Source of the DNA: Acidobacteriota bacterium
GTDB taxonomy: Bacteria; Acidobacteriota; UBA6911
Length of the DNA stretch: 64,000 nt
Assembly (NCBI GenBank): GCA_012729555.1
Contig: JAAYCX010000015.1
Coordinates: forward strand, 41,139-105,138
Reading direction: 5' to 3'
The translations under genes and the position numbers were made by a program. The notes beneath the pieces are model-generated. The model did no database searches and had not been told where the DNA came from. It saw only the letters and a program-made list of their open reading frames with translations. Within the stretch, counting starts at the first letter, position 1. Each line of letters starts with the position of its first letter. Shown piece by piece: positions 10,607 through 25,221 of the stretch.

Positions 10607-11089
10607 ATGATCTCTCATAAGTTGAAGACTCTCGAGGAACTGGTCCGGCTCCGGGCCGAACTGGGAAAATCGGGCCGGACCCTGGTCTTCACCAACGGCT
10701 GCTTCGATCTCCTGCACGTGGGACACGTGCGCATGCTCCATCGGGCCCGCTCCCTCGGGGACGTGCTGGTCGTGGCGATCAACAGCGATCGTTCGGTCCG
10801 GGAGATCAAGGGCCCGGCGCGGCCCGTCATGCCCGAGGCGGAACGGGCCGAGATCCTCTCCGCGCTCGAGCCGGTCGATTTTGTGGTCGTTTTCGACGAA
10901 GCCACCCCGGAGGCCGTCATCGACCTCCTGGTCCCGGACGTGCTGGCCAAGGGAGCCGACTGGAGTTCCGACTCGATCGTCGGGCGGGAACGGGTCGAGG
11001 GCTCCGGGGGGCGCGTCTGCCGCATCCCGCTGGCCGAGGGGGTCTCCACCACGGACATCATTCAAAGAGTTCTCGAGCGTTTCGGATAG
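10607..11089 (+). CDS. rfaE2: D-glycero-beta-D-manno-heptose 1-phosphate adenylyltransferase
   Basis: This 160-residue nucleotidyltransferase corresponds to the C-terminal half of E. coli HldE. It makes ADP-heptose for the lipopolysaccharide inner core or similar glycans. The cytidylyltransferase-type motif reads [20 protein letters not shown] (about 27-46), and [19 protein letters not shown] with STTDIIQRV closes the fold. The kinase half is not next to it, so it must be encoded elsewhere. It is followed by mfd after a seven-base gap. Confidence 0.9.
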   Translation: MISHKLKTLEELVRLRAELGKSGRTLVFTNGCFDLLHVGHVRMLHRARSLGDVLVVAINSDRSVREIKGPARPVMPEAERAEILSALEPVDFVVVFDEATPEAVIDLLVPDVLAKGADWSSDSIVGRERVEGSGGRVCRIPLAEGVSTTDIIQRVLERFG

Positions 11090-11096
11090 GCGGGCG

Positions 11097-14000
11097 GTGA
11101 TTCCTCTGAAGCGGATACTGGAAACGGCGCTGCAAAGCGGAGCGTTCGAGCGGCTGGAGGGGGCGCTCGGCCGGGGCGAGGGCTCCGCCACCGTCTCGGG
11201 AGCGGCCGGAGGGGCGAAAGCGCTGGTCCTCGCCGGGGCGGCGCTTCGCGGGCGGCGCCCGCTCGCCGTCATCACCTCCTCCGGAGCCGAGGCGCAGACC
11301 CTCGCCGAGGAGCTCCGCTTCTTCCTCGACCTGCTCGCCCCCGCGCCGCCCGAGGTCGTCCATCTTCCCGAACTCGAAGTCGATCCCTACCGGGGGCTCT
11401 CCCCCCACCCCGAGATCGCCGCCGCCCGCGCCCGGGCGCTCTGGCGCCTGCTCCAGGACACCCCCGCGGTCCTGGTCGCCTCGGCAAAGGCTGCGGCGGT
11501 CCGCATGCATTCGCCCGAGCGCTTCCTCGCCGGCTGCCTGTCGCTCGCCGAGGGGGAGGAACTCTCCCCGGAACTCGTGTGCGCCCATCTCAGGGAAGCC
11601 GGGTACCTGGAAGACGATCCCGTGACCGATCCGGGGGAATTCTCCCTCAGGGGGGGGATCCTGGACCTCTTCCCGCCGAACCTGGATCGGCCGGTCCGAC
11701 TGGAGTTCTTCGGGGACCAGATCGATTCCATGCGCCTGTTCGACCCCGATTCGCAGCGGTCCACCGCCAGGGCCGGGGCGCTCCAGGTCGTCCCGATGAG
11801 GGAGTACTGCCCGGGGCCCGGGCGGCTCAGGCGCTGGGCGGAAGAAGCCCCCGCCCTCTGGAGAGCCCCCTTTCTGCCCCACCTCGAGGAGGAGCTGGCG
11901 CTGGCGCGCCACGGGGAGCCTTTCCCCGCCTTCGAGTTTCTCCTGCCGGCCGTGGATCCGCTCCAGCACACCCTTTTCGACTACGTCCGCGGATCCCGCC
12001 TCGCCCTGGTCGAGCCCGAGGCGGTGCGCCACGCGCTCGAGCGGCATCACGCCGCCCTGTACGAGCGTTTCGTGGACCGGACGGAGGCACAGAAGCCCGT
12101 GCTCGCCCCTGAGCGGCTCTCCGTCGCGGTCGACGATTTCTTCGCCGGGCTCGAGAGCTTCGACCGGCTCGAACTGGAGGAGCTCGGCGTCGCGGGACCC
12201 GAAGCCTCCCGGATCTACGTCTCATCCCAGCCGACACGCAGATATCACGGCAACATCCGGGAGCTGATCGCCGATATCGGGAAATTCCGCGCCGCGGGGG
12301 AAACCCTCGCCTTCGTGCTCTCGAACCTCGGGCGCGCGGAGCGCCTCCACGACATCCTGAAGGAATACGATATCCCCGCCCGCCTCTGCCGCCCCGGCGG
12401 GGAGGAGCCGGAGGCTCCCGGGGGCGGCGTCCTCGTCGGCACGGGCGCCCTGCACGCGGGTTGCTTCCTGCCGGCGTCGAACCTTCGCCTGCTGGCCGGC
12501 CAGGACGTTTTCGACGAGGCCGACATCGGGCTGGGGCCCAAAAAAATCAAGTCCGCCCGACGCAGCCTCTTCATTTCCGATTTCCGCGACCTGAAGCCGG
12601 GGGATTACGTCGTCCACGTGGATCACGGTATCGGCATGTTCCAGGGGCTGCAGTCGATCGGGCTCCAGGAGGGGGCCAAGGAATTCGTCCTGCTGACCTA
12701 CCAGAACGACGCCCGGCTCTACGTCCCGGTCGAGCGGCTCGACCTGATCCAGAAATACAGCAGCATGGGGGGCACACGCCCGACCCTCGACCGGCTGGGG
12801 GGCACCAGCTGGGCGAGGACCAAGACCCGCATCAAGAAATCGATGCGGGACATGGCGGAAGAGCTCCTCGAGCTCTACGCCCAGCGCCAGACGGTCTCCG
12901 GCTATGCCTTCGCCCCCGATACCGCCTGGCAGCGGGAGTTCGAGGACGCCTTCGAGTTCGAGCTGACCCGGGACCAGGCGGACGCCCTGGAGGCGGTGAA
13001 AACCGACATGGAGGCGCCGCGGCCGATGGACCGGCTGCTCTGCGGCGATGTCGGCTACGGCAAGACGGAGGTCGCCATGCGGGCGGCCTTCAAGGCCGTC
13101 ATGGACGGGAAGCAGGTGGCCGTGCTCGCCCCCACGACCGTGCTGGCCTTCCAGCATTACAATACGCTGGTCGGGCGCTTCACCGCCTTCCCCGTGCGCA
13201 TCCAGCTCCTGTCGCGCTTCCGCAGCCCCCGCGAGCAGAAGCAGATCCTCGAGGACCTGGAAACGGGCCAGGTCGACCTGGTCGTGGGAACGCACCGGCT
13301 CCTGTCCAGGGACGTGAAGTTCAAGGACCTGGGACTCGTCATCGTGGACGAGGAACAGCGCTTCGGCGTCACCCACAAGGAACGCCTGAAACGGCTGAAG
13401 ACGCGGGTGGACGTGCTGACGCTCACGGCCACCCCTATCCCCAGGACGCTCAACATGGCGCTGCTGGGGATGCGGGACATGTCCACGATCGAGACCCCGC
13501 CCAAGAACCGGCTCGCCATCCAGACCTCGGTCCTCAAGTACAGCCCCGACGTCGTCCGCTCCGCCATCGAGATGGAGCTGGCCCGCAACGGCCAGGTGTA
13601 CTACCTGCACAACCGGGTGGAGACCATCCACTCCGCGGCGGCGAAGGTACAGCAGCTCATCCCCGAGGCCAGGATAGGAGTGGCCCACGGCCAGATGAAC
13701 GAACAGGAACTGGAGCGCATCATGCTCCGGTTCGTCCGCAACGAGCTGGACGTCCTGGTCGCCACAACCATCATCGAGAACGGGCTGGACATCCCGCGGG
13801 CCAACACCCTCATCGTGGACCGCGCCGACCTGTACGGCCTCTCGCAGCTCTACCAACTGCGCGGGCGCGTGGGCCGGAGCGACCGCCGGGCCTACGCCTA
13901 TCTCCTCATCCCCTCCGACGAGGCCCTTTCGGAGGTCGCCCGCAAACGCCTGTCGGCCATCCGCGAGTTCAGCGACCTGGGAACCGGATTCCGCGTCGCT

Positions 14001-14579
14001 GCGCTGGACCTGGAGATCCGCGGCGCCGGCAACCTGCTGGGGGGGGAGCAGCACGGGCATATCGAGACCGTGGGCTTCGACCTCTACTGCCAGCTGCTGG
14101 AGCGGGCGGTGGAGGAACTGCGCGGGGAAAAGCCGGAGGAGGAGATCGCCGCCACCATCAACCTCAACCTCGACATCCGCATCCCGGAAACCTACATCGC
14201 CGATTCGGGCCAGCGGCTGAGAATGTACAAGCGGGTCTCCTCGGCCGACGGCACGGAAGAACTCGACGGTCTCCGGCAGGAGATGCGCGACCGCTTCGGC
14301 CAGTACCCCGAGCCGGTGGAAAACCTGTTCCGCTACGCCAGGCTGCGGCAGGAGATCCTCGCCCTGCAGATCCCGTCGGTCGAAAAAAACCGGGACCAGG
14401 TCTTCTTCCGCTTCGCGGACCACTCCCGGGTCGACGCGCAGAAGCTGCTCGCGATCGTCATGAGCAACCGCCGGGCGACCTTCTCGCCCCAGGGCCTGCT
14501 GACGCTCGACGTGCCCCGGCTCCCCCCGGCGCAGGTTTTCGACCGGATTCACGAAATCCTGGAGGAGATCCGGCTGTAG
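11097..14579 (+). CDS. mfd: Transcription-repair coupling factor
   Basis: Mfd removes RNA polymerase stalled at DNA lesions and recruits UvrA. The 1160-residue product has an N-terminal UvrB-like region (about 1-350) and the RNA polymerase-interacting RID domain near 498-560 (GDYVVHVDHGIGMF). The SF2 translocase has Walker A GDVGYGKTE near 650, the DEEQRFGV box near 751, and the translocation motif region with RAYAYLL and GAGNLLGGEQHGH. A C-terminal D7 domain follows. I take the GTG at 11097, seven bases after rfaE2; a longer reading overlaps rfaE2 and is not Mfd-like. Length is normal. Confidence 0.94.
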   Translation: MIPLKRILETALQSGAFERLEGALGRGEGSATVSGAAGGAKALVLAGAALRGRRPLAVITSSGAEAQTLAEELRFFLDLLAPAPPEVVHLPELEVDPYRGLSPHPEIAAARARALWRLLQDTPAVLVASAKAAAVRMHSPERFLAGCLSLAEGEELSPELVCAHLREAGYLEDDPVTDPGEFSLRGGILDLFPPNLDRPVRLEFFGDQIDSMRLFDPDSQRSTARAGALQVVPMREYCPGPGRLRRWAEEAPALWRAPFLPHLEEELALARHGEPFPAFEFLLPAVDPLQHTLFDYVRGSRLALVEPEAVRHALERHHAALYERFVDRTEAQKPVLAPERLSVAVDDFFAGLESFDRLELEELGVAGPEASRIYVSSQPTRRYHGNIRELIADIGKFRAAGETLAFVLSNLGRAERLHDILKEYDIPARLCRPGGEEPEAPGGGVLVGTGALHAGCFLPASNLRLLAGQDVFDEADIGLGPKKIKSARRSLFISDFRDLKPGDYVVHVDHGIGMFQGLQSIGLQEGAKEFVLLTYQNDARLYVPVERLDLIQKYSSMGGTRPTLDRLGGTSWARTKTRIKKSMRDMAEELLELYAQRQTVSGYAFAPDTAWQREFEDAFEFELTRDQADALEAVKTDMEAPRPMDRLLCGDVGYGKTEVAMRAAFKAVMDGKQVAVLAPTTVLAFQHYNTLVGRFTAFPVRIQLLSRFRSPREQKQILEDLETGQVDLVVGTHRLLSRDVKFKDLGLVIVDEEQRFGVTHKERLKRLKTRVDVLTLTATPIPRTLNMALLGMRDMSTIETPPKNRLAIQTSVLKYSPDVVRSAIEMELARNGQVYYLHNRVETIHSAAAKVQQLIPEARIGVAHGQMNEQELERIMLRFVRNELDVLVATTIIENGLDIPRANTLIVDRADLYGLSQLYQLRGRVGRSDRRAYAYLLIPSDEALSEVARKRLSAIREFSDLGTGFRVAALDLEIRGAGNLLGGEQHGHIETVGFDLYCQLLERAVEELRGEKPEEEIAATINLNLDIRIPETYIADSGQRLRMYKRVSSADGTEELDGLRQEMRDRFGQYPEPVENLFRYARLRQEILALQIPSVEKNRDQVFFRFADHSRVDAQKLLAIVMSNRRATFSPQGLLTLDVPRLPPAQVFDRIHEILEEIRL

Positions 14580-14663
14580 GGACGCTCAATCCGCTGTCCG
14601 TCCGGGGGATTTTGGGATAAAATGAAGGATTGAGGCTTTCATCGACTATAAAGGGCAACCGAT

Positions 14664-15620
14664 ATGAAGAAGTTCTCCGTCATCCTCCCCATCCTCCTCC
14701 TGCTCCCCCTTGCCCGATCGGGCACGGTGGACCGGATTCTGGCCAAGGTCAACGAGGAGATCATCACCCTGTCCGAACTCAACCGCCACATGGAGCCGGT
14801 CCGCAGGGAGTTGCGGTCCAAGCACTCCGGACGGGCGCTCGAGCAGGCCCTGGAAAAGGCGGAAAAGGGCACCCTGGACGCGCTGATCGAGGAGAAGCTC
14901 ATCTACCAGAAGGCCGTGGAGCTGGAATACGAGGCCCACGCCGACGACAAGGTCGACGATTACATCCAGCGGGTCATGAAGGAAAACAACCTGAAGGACA
15001 CGGACGAACTCGAGGAGGCCCTGGCACGCGAGGGGCAGAGCCTGAGGGAATACCGCGAGCTTCTCCTGAGGCAGATCATCACCGGCGAGCTGGTCAACGA
15101 CTTCATCAACGCCCGGATCAGCCTTCTCACCCCGGAAATCGAGAAGTATTACAAGAACCACCTGGCCGAATACACCACTCCCGAGGAGATCACCCTCAGC
15201 GAGATCCTGATCACGGACGCCGGAGGGAGTACGGCCGCCGAGACCCGTGCGGAAGAGCTGTACCGGCGGCTCCGGCAGGGGGAACCGTTCGCCGCTCTGG
15301 CCAGCCAGTATTCCAAGGGTCCGACCGCGGACAAGGGGGGGAGCATCGGGACCTATCTCAGCGCCAAGCTCAATCCCGACACCGCCAAGGCCGTCGCCGG
15401 ACTCGCTGAGGGAGAGGTTTCCAGGCCCTCGAAGCTGGAAGAGGGGTACGTGATCTACCGGGTGGACGCCCGCCGGGCGCCCGTGGTGCTTCCGCTGGAA
15501 GAGGTCAAAGAGGAGATCAAGAACAAGCTGTACCAGCAGAAGCGCAGCCCCGAATACGATCGTTTCATCGCCCAGCTCCGCGAAGAGGCCTACATCCAGA
15601 TCTTCCCCGAAATGGAGTAG
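14664..15620 (+). CDS. Periplasmic SurA/PpiC-type peptidyl-prolyl isomerase
   Basis: The 318-residue product begins with a signal peptide (KKFSVILPILLLLPLARS) and a SurA-N-like chaperone region (about 20-150), with LAKVNEEIITLSEL typical of that fold. A parvulin rotamase domain follows at about 170-265: ITLSEILI, SQYSKGPTADKGGSIG and VSRPSKLEEGYVIYRV. It should assist folding of outer membrane or periplasmic proteins. It follows mfd by 84 bases, where a TAAAAT at 14618-14623 could be a -10. Whether it is SurA itself or a general PpiC-type chaperone is not certain. Confidence 0.85.
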   Translation: MKKFSVILPILLLLPLARSGTVDRILAKVNEEIITLSELNRHMEPVRRELRSKHSGRALEQALEKAEKGTLDALIEEKLIYQKAVELEYEAHADDKVDDYIQRVMKENNLKDTDELEEALAREGQSLREYRELLLRQIITGELVNDFINARISLLTPEIEKYYKNHLAEYTTPEEITLSEILITDAGGSTAAETRAEELYRRLRQGEPFAALASQYSKGPTADKGGSIGTYLSAKLNPDTAKAVAGLAEGEVSRPSKLEEGYVIYRVDARRAPVVLPLEEVKEEIKNKLYQQKRSPEYDRFIAQLREEAYIQIFPEME

Positions 15621-15997
15621 GTCGCAGCGGTCTGCCGGGAAGGGGGAGGGCTGCCAAGCCCGGCCCTAAACTTGAATCCTCAGCGCTTGAAAATCCCTGG
15701 CATCGCGGGAAGGGACCGCGAATTATTTTCGTGCGCCGAAAACCAAGTTTCAGGGCCAGAGCCTGGATTTTGAAAATACCACTGCCTTGGAAGCATATTC
15801 CATGCCAACCGCATCAACCGGGAACCGGAAATACATCTCCTTTTACTGCAATGCATTAACCAGAATCTGTCCCGAAATGCCCGAAATGGCGCCCCAGCAT
15901 AATCCAAATATTTGGACAGACAAACGAAATTTTTGAAGCTCCCCGGAAGCACCGCCGGCCGAAACCGCCCGCCCGGAGATTTCGCGCGATCCGGGCC
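15621..15997 (+). other. Intergenic stretch, unusually AT-rich, no gene seen
   Basis: About 380 bases without a supported gene. The part from about 15670 to 15940 is visibly richer in A and T than its surroundings and has short poorly coding frames. It may be a decayed gene or a dispersed repeat; nothing here identifies it. Confidence 0.4.
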
Positions 15998-16026
15998 TTG
16001 ACGCCCGTATCACACTTCGGTAGGAT
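15998..16026 (+). promoter_or_regulatory. Sigma70-type promoter of the NifA-like regulator
   Basis: TTGACG at 15998-16003, exactly 17 bases, then TAGGAT at 16021-16026. The start point would be near 16033, about 30 bases before the ATG. The degenerate regulator at 62.3 kb has the same two hexamers with a 16-base spacer. Confidence 0.6.
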
Positions 16027-16063
16027 GATGTTTCGGTTTTTACATTTTTGTAATAGAGGCTCC

Positions 16064-17596
16064 ATGCGCCGACAACCGTCCACCGAGACGCAGAGACTGG
16101 CCACCCTCCTGGAACTGAACCAGGCCCTTTCCGGCACCCTGAATCTCAAGCACTCGCTCCACCGGGCGCTGGAGATCCTGGAGAGCCGCCACGGGATGTT
16201 CCGCAGCGCGGTGACGCTCGAGAGGGCGGACGGCGGGCTGCACATCGAAGCCTCCAACGGGATCAGCGCCGAGGGGCAGCGGGCGCAATACCGCCTCGGT
16301 GAGGGAATCACCGGGCGCGTGGTCGAGAGCGGCAAACCCATCATCGTGCCGCAGGTGAGCAAGGAACCGATGCTGCTCAACCGCGCGGCCCAGCGGAAGG
16401 GGCTCCGGGAGGAATTGACCTACTTCTGCGTCCCGATCATGGTGGGACGGAAGACGGTGGGGGCTCTCGGGGTGGATATGCGCTTCAAGAAGGACCGCGA
16501 CTACGACCGCACCGTCAAGTTCCTCCGCGTCATCGCGGGCATCATCGGACAGGCCGTGAGGGTGGAAGGGCTCGTGCAGGCCGAAACCCGGAAGCTCGTG
16601 GCGGAAAACACCCAGCTGCGGGAGGAACTGCGCGAGCGCTACGATTTCTCCAACATGGTGGGGAGCAGCGGCAGCATGCGCCAGGTCTACGAGCAGATCG
16701 TCCAGGTCGCGGGAACGAGCACCTCGGTGCTGATCCGGGGCGAATCGGGCACCGGGAAGGAGCTGATCGCCCACGCCATTCACTACAATTCGCCCCGGGC
16801 CAAGAAGCCCTTCATCAAGGTCAGCTGCGCCGCCCTGCCCGACACGCTGATCGAATCGGAGCTTTTCGGCTATGAAAAAGGCGCCTTCACCGGGGCCCAC
16901 GCGCGCAAGCCGGGGCGCCTGGAGATGGCGGAGGGAGGCACCCTCTTTCTCGACGAGATCGGCGACCTGAACCCGACGACCCAGGTGAAGCTCCTGCGCG
17001 TCATCCAGGAACGGGAGTTCGAGCGGCTCGGCGGCACGGAAACCATCAAGATCAAGGCCCGGCTGATCACGGCGACCAACAAGGACCTCGAGAAGGCGAT
17101 CTCCGAGGGGACTTTCCGCGAAGACCTCTACTACCGCCTGAACGTATTCAGCATCTTCATCCCCCCGCTGAGGGAGCGCAAGCCCGACGTCATGGCGCTC
17201 ACCGATTTCTTCCTGGAGAAGTACACCAAGGAACACACCAAGAACATCCGGCGCATCTCCACCCCGGCCATCGACATGCTGATGAGCTACCATTGGCCCG
17301 GAAACGTCCGCGAACTGGAAAACACCATCGAACGGGCGGTGCTGGTCTGCGACGGCAACGTCATCCACGCGCATCACCTCCCCCCGACGCTCCAGACCGC
17401 CGAGGCCAGCGAAACCGTAGTCAAGGTGTCGCTCGGAGACGCCGTCGCCTCCTACGAGAAGGACCTCATCCTGGACGCCCTGAAGACGACACGGGGCAAC
17501 TGCAGCCGCGCCGCCCGCTTGATGAGCACGACGGAGCGCGTCCTGAATTACAAGGTCAAAAAATACGCGATTGATTGCGGTCGGTTCCGCAAGTAA
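16064..17596 (+). CDS. NifA-like sigma54-dependent transcriptional activator (GAF-AAA-Fis)
   Basis: This 510-residue bacterial enhancer-binding protein has an N-terminal GAF domain (about 20-170) and a sigma54-interacting AAA+ domain (about 195-425). A Fis-type helix-turn-helix follows (about 455-505), ending [17 protein letters not shown] as in NifA-like proteins. The ATPase looks active: Walker A GESGTGKE, the sigma54 contact loop GAFTGA, Walker [11 protein letters not shown] and DLYYRLNVF are all present. The GAF domain would sense a small molecule or partner. The ATG at 16064 follows AGAGG. It precedes gltB but a terminator separates them, so it may regulate nitrogen assimilation without sharing the transcript. 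Confidence 0.92.
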   Translation: MRRQPSTETQRLATLLELNQALSGTLNLKHSLHRALEILESRHGMFRSAVTLERADGGLHIEASNGISAEGQRAQYRLGEGITGRVVESGKPIIVPQVSKEPMLLNRAAQRKGLREELTYFCVPIMVGRKTVGALGVDMRFKKDRDYDRTVKFLRVIAGIIGQAVRVEGLVQAETRKLVAENTQLREELRERYDFSNMVGSSGSMRQVYEQIVQVAGTSTSVLIRGESGTGKELIAHAIHYNSPRAKKPFIKVSCAALPDTLIESELFGYEKGAFTGAHARKPGRLEMAEGGTLFLDEIGDLNPTTQVKLLRVIQEREFERLGGTETIKIKARLITATNKDLEKAISEGTFREDLYYRLNVFSIFIPPLRERKPDVMALTDFFLEKYTKEHTKNIRRISTPAIDMLMSYHWPGNVRELENTIERAVLVCDGNVIHAHHLPPTLQTAEASETVVKVSLGDAVASYEKDLILDALKTTRGNCSRAARLMSTTERVLNYKVKKYAIDCGRFRK

Positions 17597-17602
17597 TTTT
17601 TT
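17575..17602 (+). terminator. Intrinsic terminator overlapping the stop codon of the NifA-like gene
   Basis: TTGCGG (17575-17580) pairs with CCGCAA (17587-17592) around the loop TCGGTT. The stop codon TAA and a run of six T (17597-17602) follow. The stem is only 6 bp but position and T-tract fit termination before gltB. Confidence 0.55.
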
Positions 17603-17679
17603 ATGGGGGACCGGGAGGGCCGGGGAGGACCCGGGTTCCGGCGGTCCTGTGTCTTACTGGACAGAAAGGGTTCGCTCCA

Positions 17680-22225
<4,546 letters not shown>

Positions 22226-22233
<8 letters not shown>

Positions 22234-23647
22234 GGCAACGGGATTCCTGGAATATGAACGCACTACCGCCCCGAGGCGGCCGGTCGCGGAGCGCGTCCGG
22301 GACTTCTTTCCCGTCTACCAGGGCCTCCCCGAGGAGGAACTGGAGATCCAGGGGGCGCGCTGCATGGATTGCGGCGTTCCCTTCTGCCACTGGGGGTGCC
22401 CCCTGGGCAACCTCATCCCCGACTGGAACGACACGGTCTACCGCGGCCGCTGGCGGGACTCCATCCGCGCGCTCCACAGCACGAACAACTTCCCCGAATT
22501 CACCGGAACGGTCTGCCCCGCCCCGTGCGAGGCCGCCTGCGTGCTGGGGATCAACGAACCGGCGGTGAGCATCAAGACGATCGAGAACGCCATCGTCGAA
22601 CGCGCGTTCCGGGAGGGGTGGATCCGCCCGGAACCCCCGGAAATCCGGAGCGGACGGCGCGTGGCCGTCATCGGGTCGGGGCCGGCGGGGCTCGCGGCGG
22701 CGCAGCAACTCAACCGCGCGGGGCACGCCGTCGTCGTCTTCGAGAAGGCGGACCGCATCGGCGGCCTGCTGCGCTACGGGATCCCCGACTTCAAGCTGGA
22801 CAAGGACATCATCGACCGCCGGCTGGAACAGCTCCGGGAGGAGGGGATTGCGTTCGAGACCGGCGTCCATGTCGGCGTGGACGTGCCGCTCGAGGGGCTG
22901 CGCCGGAAATTCGACGCGCTCCTGCTCGCCGGGGGGGCGGAGCGGCCGAGGGACCTCACGCTTCCCGGCCGGGAACTCGGGGGGATCCATTTCGCCATGG
23001 ACTTCCTCGTCCGGCAGAACCGCCGCTCGGCCGGCGACCGCGTCGACCCGGGGGACGACATCCAGGCCACCGGGAAGCGGGTGGTGATCCTGGGAGGAGG
23101 GGACACGGGCGCGGACTGCCTCGGGACCTGCCACCGCCAGCGGGCGCTCTCCGTCCACCAGATCGAAATTCTCCCGGAACCCCCGGTGGAAAGGGCGCCC
23201 GAGACCCCCTGGCCCCTCTGGCCCCGGATGCTGCGCACCGAAAGCTCGCACGAGGAGGGGGGGGTGCGCCTTTGGGGCGCCGCCACCACCCGTTTCAGCG
23301 GGGACTCCCGGGGAAAGGTGACGCACCTGCACGCCGTCCGGGTGGGGGCGCCCCCCCGGTTCGATCCGGTCGCGGGCTCCGACTTCACCCTCGAGGCGGA
23401 TCTCGTCCTGCTGGCGCTGGGGTTCACGGGGGCGGCGCCCAACCCGATGTTCGAGGAAACCGGCATCGGACTGGACGGTCGGGGAAGCATCGCAACGAAT
23501 GAGGCCCTCATGACGACCGTCCCCGGAATCTTCGCCGCGGGGGACATGCAGGGCGGGCAGTCCCTGGTGGTCCGGGCCATCGCGGAGGGGCGCCGCGCGG
23601 CCGAGGCCGTCGACCGCTACCTCGGGCGGCTCACGGGCAGGCGCTGA
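22226..23647 (+). CDS. gltD: Glutamate synthase small subunit
   Basis: GltD is the FAD/NADPH subunit that feeds electrons to GltB through [4Fe-4S] clusters. The 473-residue product has the cluster-binding N-terminus [17 protein letters not shown] near 47-63 and a second cysteine group [11 protein letters not shown] first Rossmann fold reads [17 protein letters not shown] near 150, followed by [16 protein letters not shown] second nucleotide site, [13 protein letters not shown], lies near 288. Overlap with gltB implies coupled translation. Confidence 0.96.
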
Positions 23648-23659
23648 CCGGGGAGCGCA

Positions 23660-23680
23660 CCCGGGGGCCTCGCCCCCGGG
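23660..23680. terminator. Terminator-like hairpin between convergent gltD and CoA-transferase genes
   Basis: A perfect 9-bp stem, CCCGGGGGC/GCCCCCGGG, with loop CTC. No T-tract follows on either strand. Its place in the 50-base convergent gap suggests a bidirectional stop. Confidence 0.45.
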
Positions 23681-23697
23681 GCGTCACCCGATTCCGC

Positions 23698-25221
23698 TCA
23701 GGCGGCCGGGTCGGGAAAGGAGCGGCAGGCGGCGTCGTAATCCTTCCACCAGCCTTCGAGCAGATCCATGTTGGCCAGCCGGGGCTGGTCTCCATCGCCG
23801 GCGATTTTCATGTATTCGCGCAGCACCGGCTGGAAATGGGGGTGCGCGCACTTTGAAATGATGTCCTCCGCGCGGCGCCGCGCCGAACGGATCTCGGTGT
23901 TCAGGGCGAACCCCTGCTCGGTCACCACGCAATGGATGTCATGCTCCGTGTGGTCGATGTGGCGCACGTAGGGGAGCACGCAGCTGACGACCCTCCCGTC
24001 CCTCAGGCGCCGGACCGAGGGGGTGTGGACGATGCTGAGATAGGCGTGCCGGAAGAAATCGCCGCTTCCGCCGAGGCCGTTGACCACCCGGGAGCCGTCG
24101 ATATGGGTCGAATTGACGTGACCGTAGATATCGACCTCGATCGGGGTGTTCATGGCGATCACGAACAGGCGCGTGATCATCTCCGCGTTGTTCGACATCC
24201 ACATCGGGCGCAGGACCACCTTTTCCCGGCACCGGGTGAAGAGGCGCATGAACTCCTGGCGCTTGTCCTCCGAGAAGGAGACGGCGGTCGCCGACGCGTG
24301 ATCGAATTTCTCGTCGTCCTCGACGTAGCGCATCATCCCGTCCTGGAACACCTCGGTCCAGAAGCGGATCTTCTTGAACGGGGATTTGTAGAGTTCCCCG
24401 ACGATGGCATTGGCCACGTTGCCGACCCCCGATTGGATGGGGGGGAGGCGGCTGCCCCAGTGGAACGTCTTGTGGCAGTACATGAGGAACTCGATGACGT
24501 TCTGGGCGATCCGGGTCTCGGTTTCGGTCGTCGGCTTGAAGCTGACCGGGAAATCGGGCTTCTCGGAATGGATGATGGCCGCCACCCTGCTCTTGTCGAT
24601 CTCCACGTAGGGAAGGCCGACGCGGTCGCCCACGTTGACGATGGGGATGGGCCAGCCCACCTTCGGGTGGACGCTCGGGAGAGCGATATCGTGAAACCCG
24701 GTGTAATCGGGGATCGCCGTGTTCACCTCGAGGATGATCTTCTTCGCGATGGTCAGGGCTTCCGCCGACACCCCGACAGAACCGGACAGGACCACGCTGC
24801 CGTCGGGACGGATACGGGAGACCTCCACCACCGCGAGATCGATCCCGCCGTAAAACCCGTAGATCAGGTTCCGGGCGAAGGAGGAGAGGTGGACGTCGGT
24901 GAAGTCCATCTCCCCGGAATGGATCAGCTTCCGGGAGGCCTTGGAGGACATGTACGGGCCGCGCTTTCCCACGTACGAGGAGATCGGTCCCTCCACGTCC
25001 TCCGAAAGCGAGGCCCCGCTGAAGAGGCCGATCCTGGTCTTGGGCGCGTACTGCGCCAGGTGGCGGGCCAGGGCGGGGATGAAGGTTTTGGGTTCCCCCG
25101 TCTTGGTGAACCCGCTGATGGCGATTTTCGAGCGGTCCCCGACGAACCTGACCGCCTCTTCCACCGGCATCAGCTTATCCAGCAACTCCCTGCACTGCAC
25201 ACGCTCGGTCAGTAGTGACAT
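23698..25221 (-). CDS. Acetyl-CoA hydrolase/CoA-transferase family protein
   Basis: This 507-residue protein belongs to the class I CoA-transferase group that includes succinyl-CoA:acetate CoA-transferase (Cat1/AarC) and enzymes named acetyl-CoA hydrolase. Visible motifs are the N-terminal ISGFTKTGEPKTF, GSVGVSAEAL, the CoA-site glycine loop IQSGVGNVANAIVGEL, and WTEVFQDGMM containing the probable catalytic glutamate that forms the glutamyl-CoA intermediate. The C-terminus has LPYVRHIDHTEHDIHCVVTEQG. The ATG at 25221 has GGAG six bases upstream, so I prefer it to a GTG eight codons earlier. The acyl donor and acceptor cannot be read from sequence. Confidence 0.88.
   Translation of the reverse strand: MSLLTERVQCRELLDKLMPVEEAVRFVGDRSKIAISGFTKTGEPKTFIPALARHLAQYAPKTRIGLFSGASLSEDVEGPISSYVGKRGPYMSSKASRKLIHSGEMDFTDVHLSSFARNLIYGFYGGIDLAVVEVSRIRPDGSVVLSGSVGVSAEALTIAKKIILEVNTAIPDYTGFHDIALPSVHPKVGWPIPIVNVGDRVGLPYVEIDKSRVAAIIHSEKPDFPVSFKPTTETETRIAQNVIEFLMYCHKTFHWGSRLPPIQSGVGNVANAIVGELYKSPFKKIRFWTEVFQDGMMRYVEDDEKFDHASATAVSFSEDKRQEFMRLFTRCREKVVLRPMWMSNNAEMITRLFVIAMNTPIEVDIYGHVNSTHIDGSRVVNGLGGSGDFFRHAYLSIVHTPSVRRLRDGRVVSCVLPYVRHIDHTEHDIHCVVTEQGFALNTEIRSARRRAEDIISKCAHPHFQPVLREYMKIAGDGDQPRLANMDLLEGWWKDYDAACRSFPDPAA

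Noticed and set aside
15680..15952. A 90-codon minus-strand frame in the AT-rich island
   Set aside because: No ribosome binding site, no recognisable domain, and the upstream context offers no promoter. It may be a relic but cannot be supported as a gene.
17597..17679. A sigma54 (-24/-12) promoter in front of gltB
   Set aside because: I looked for GG and GC doublets ten bases apart in a TGGCAC-TTGC context and found none that fit.
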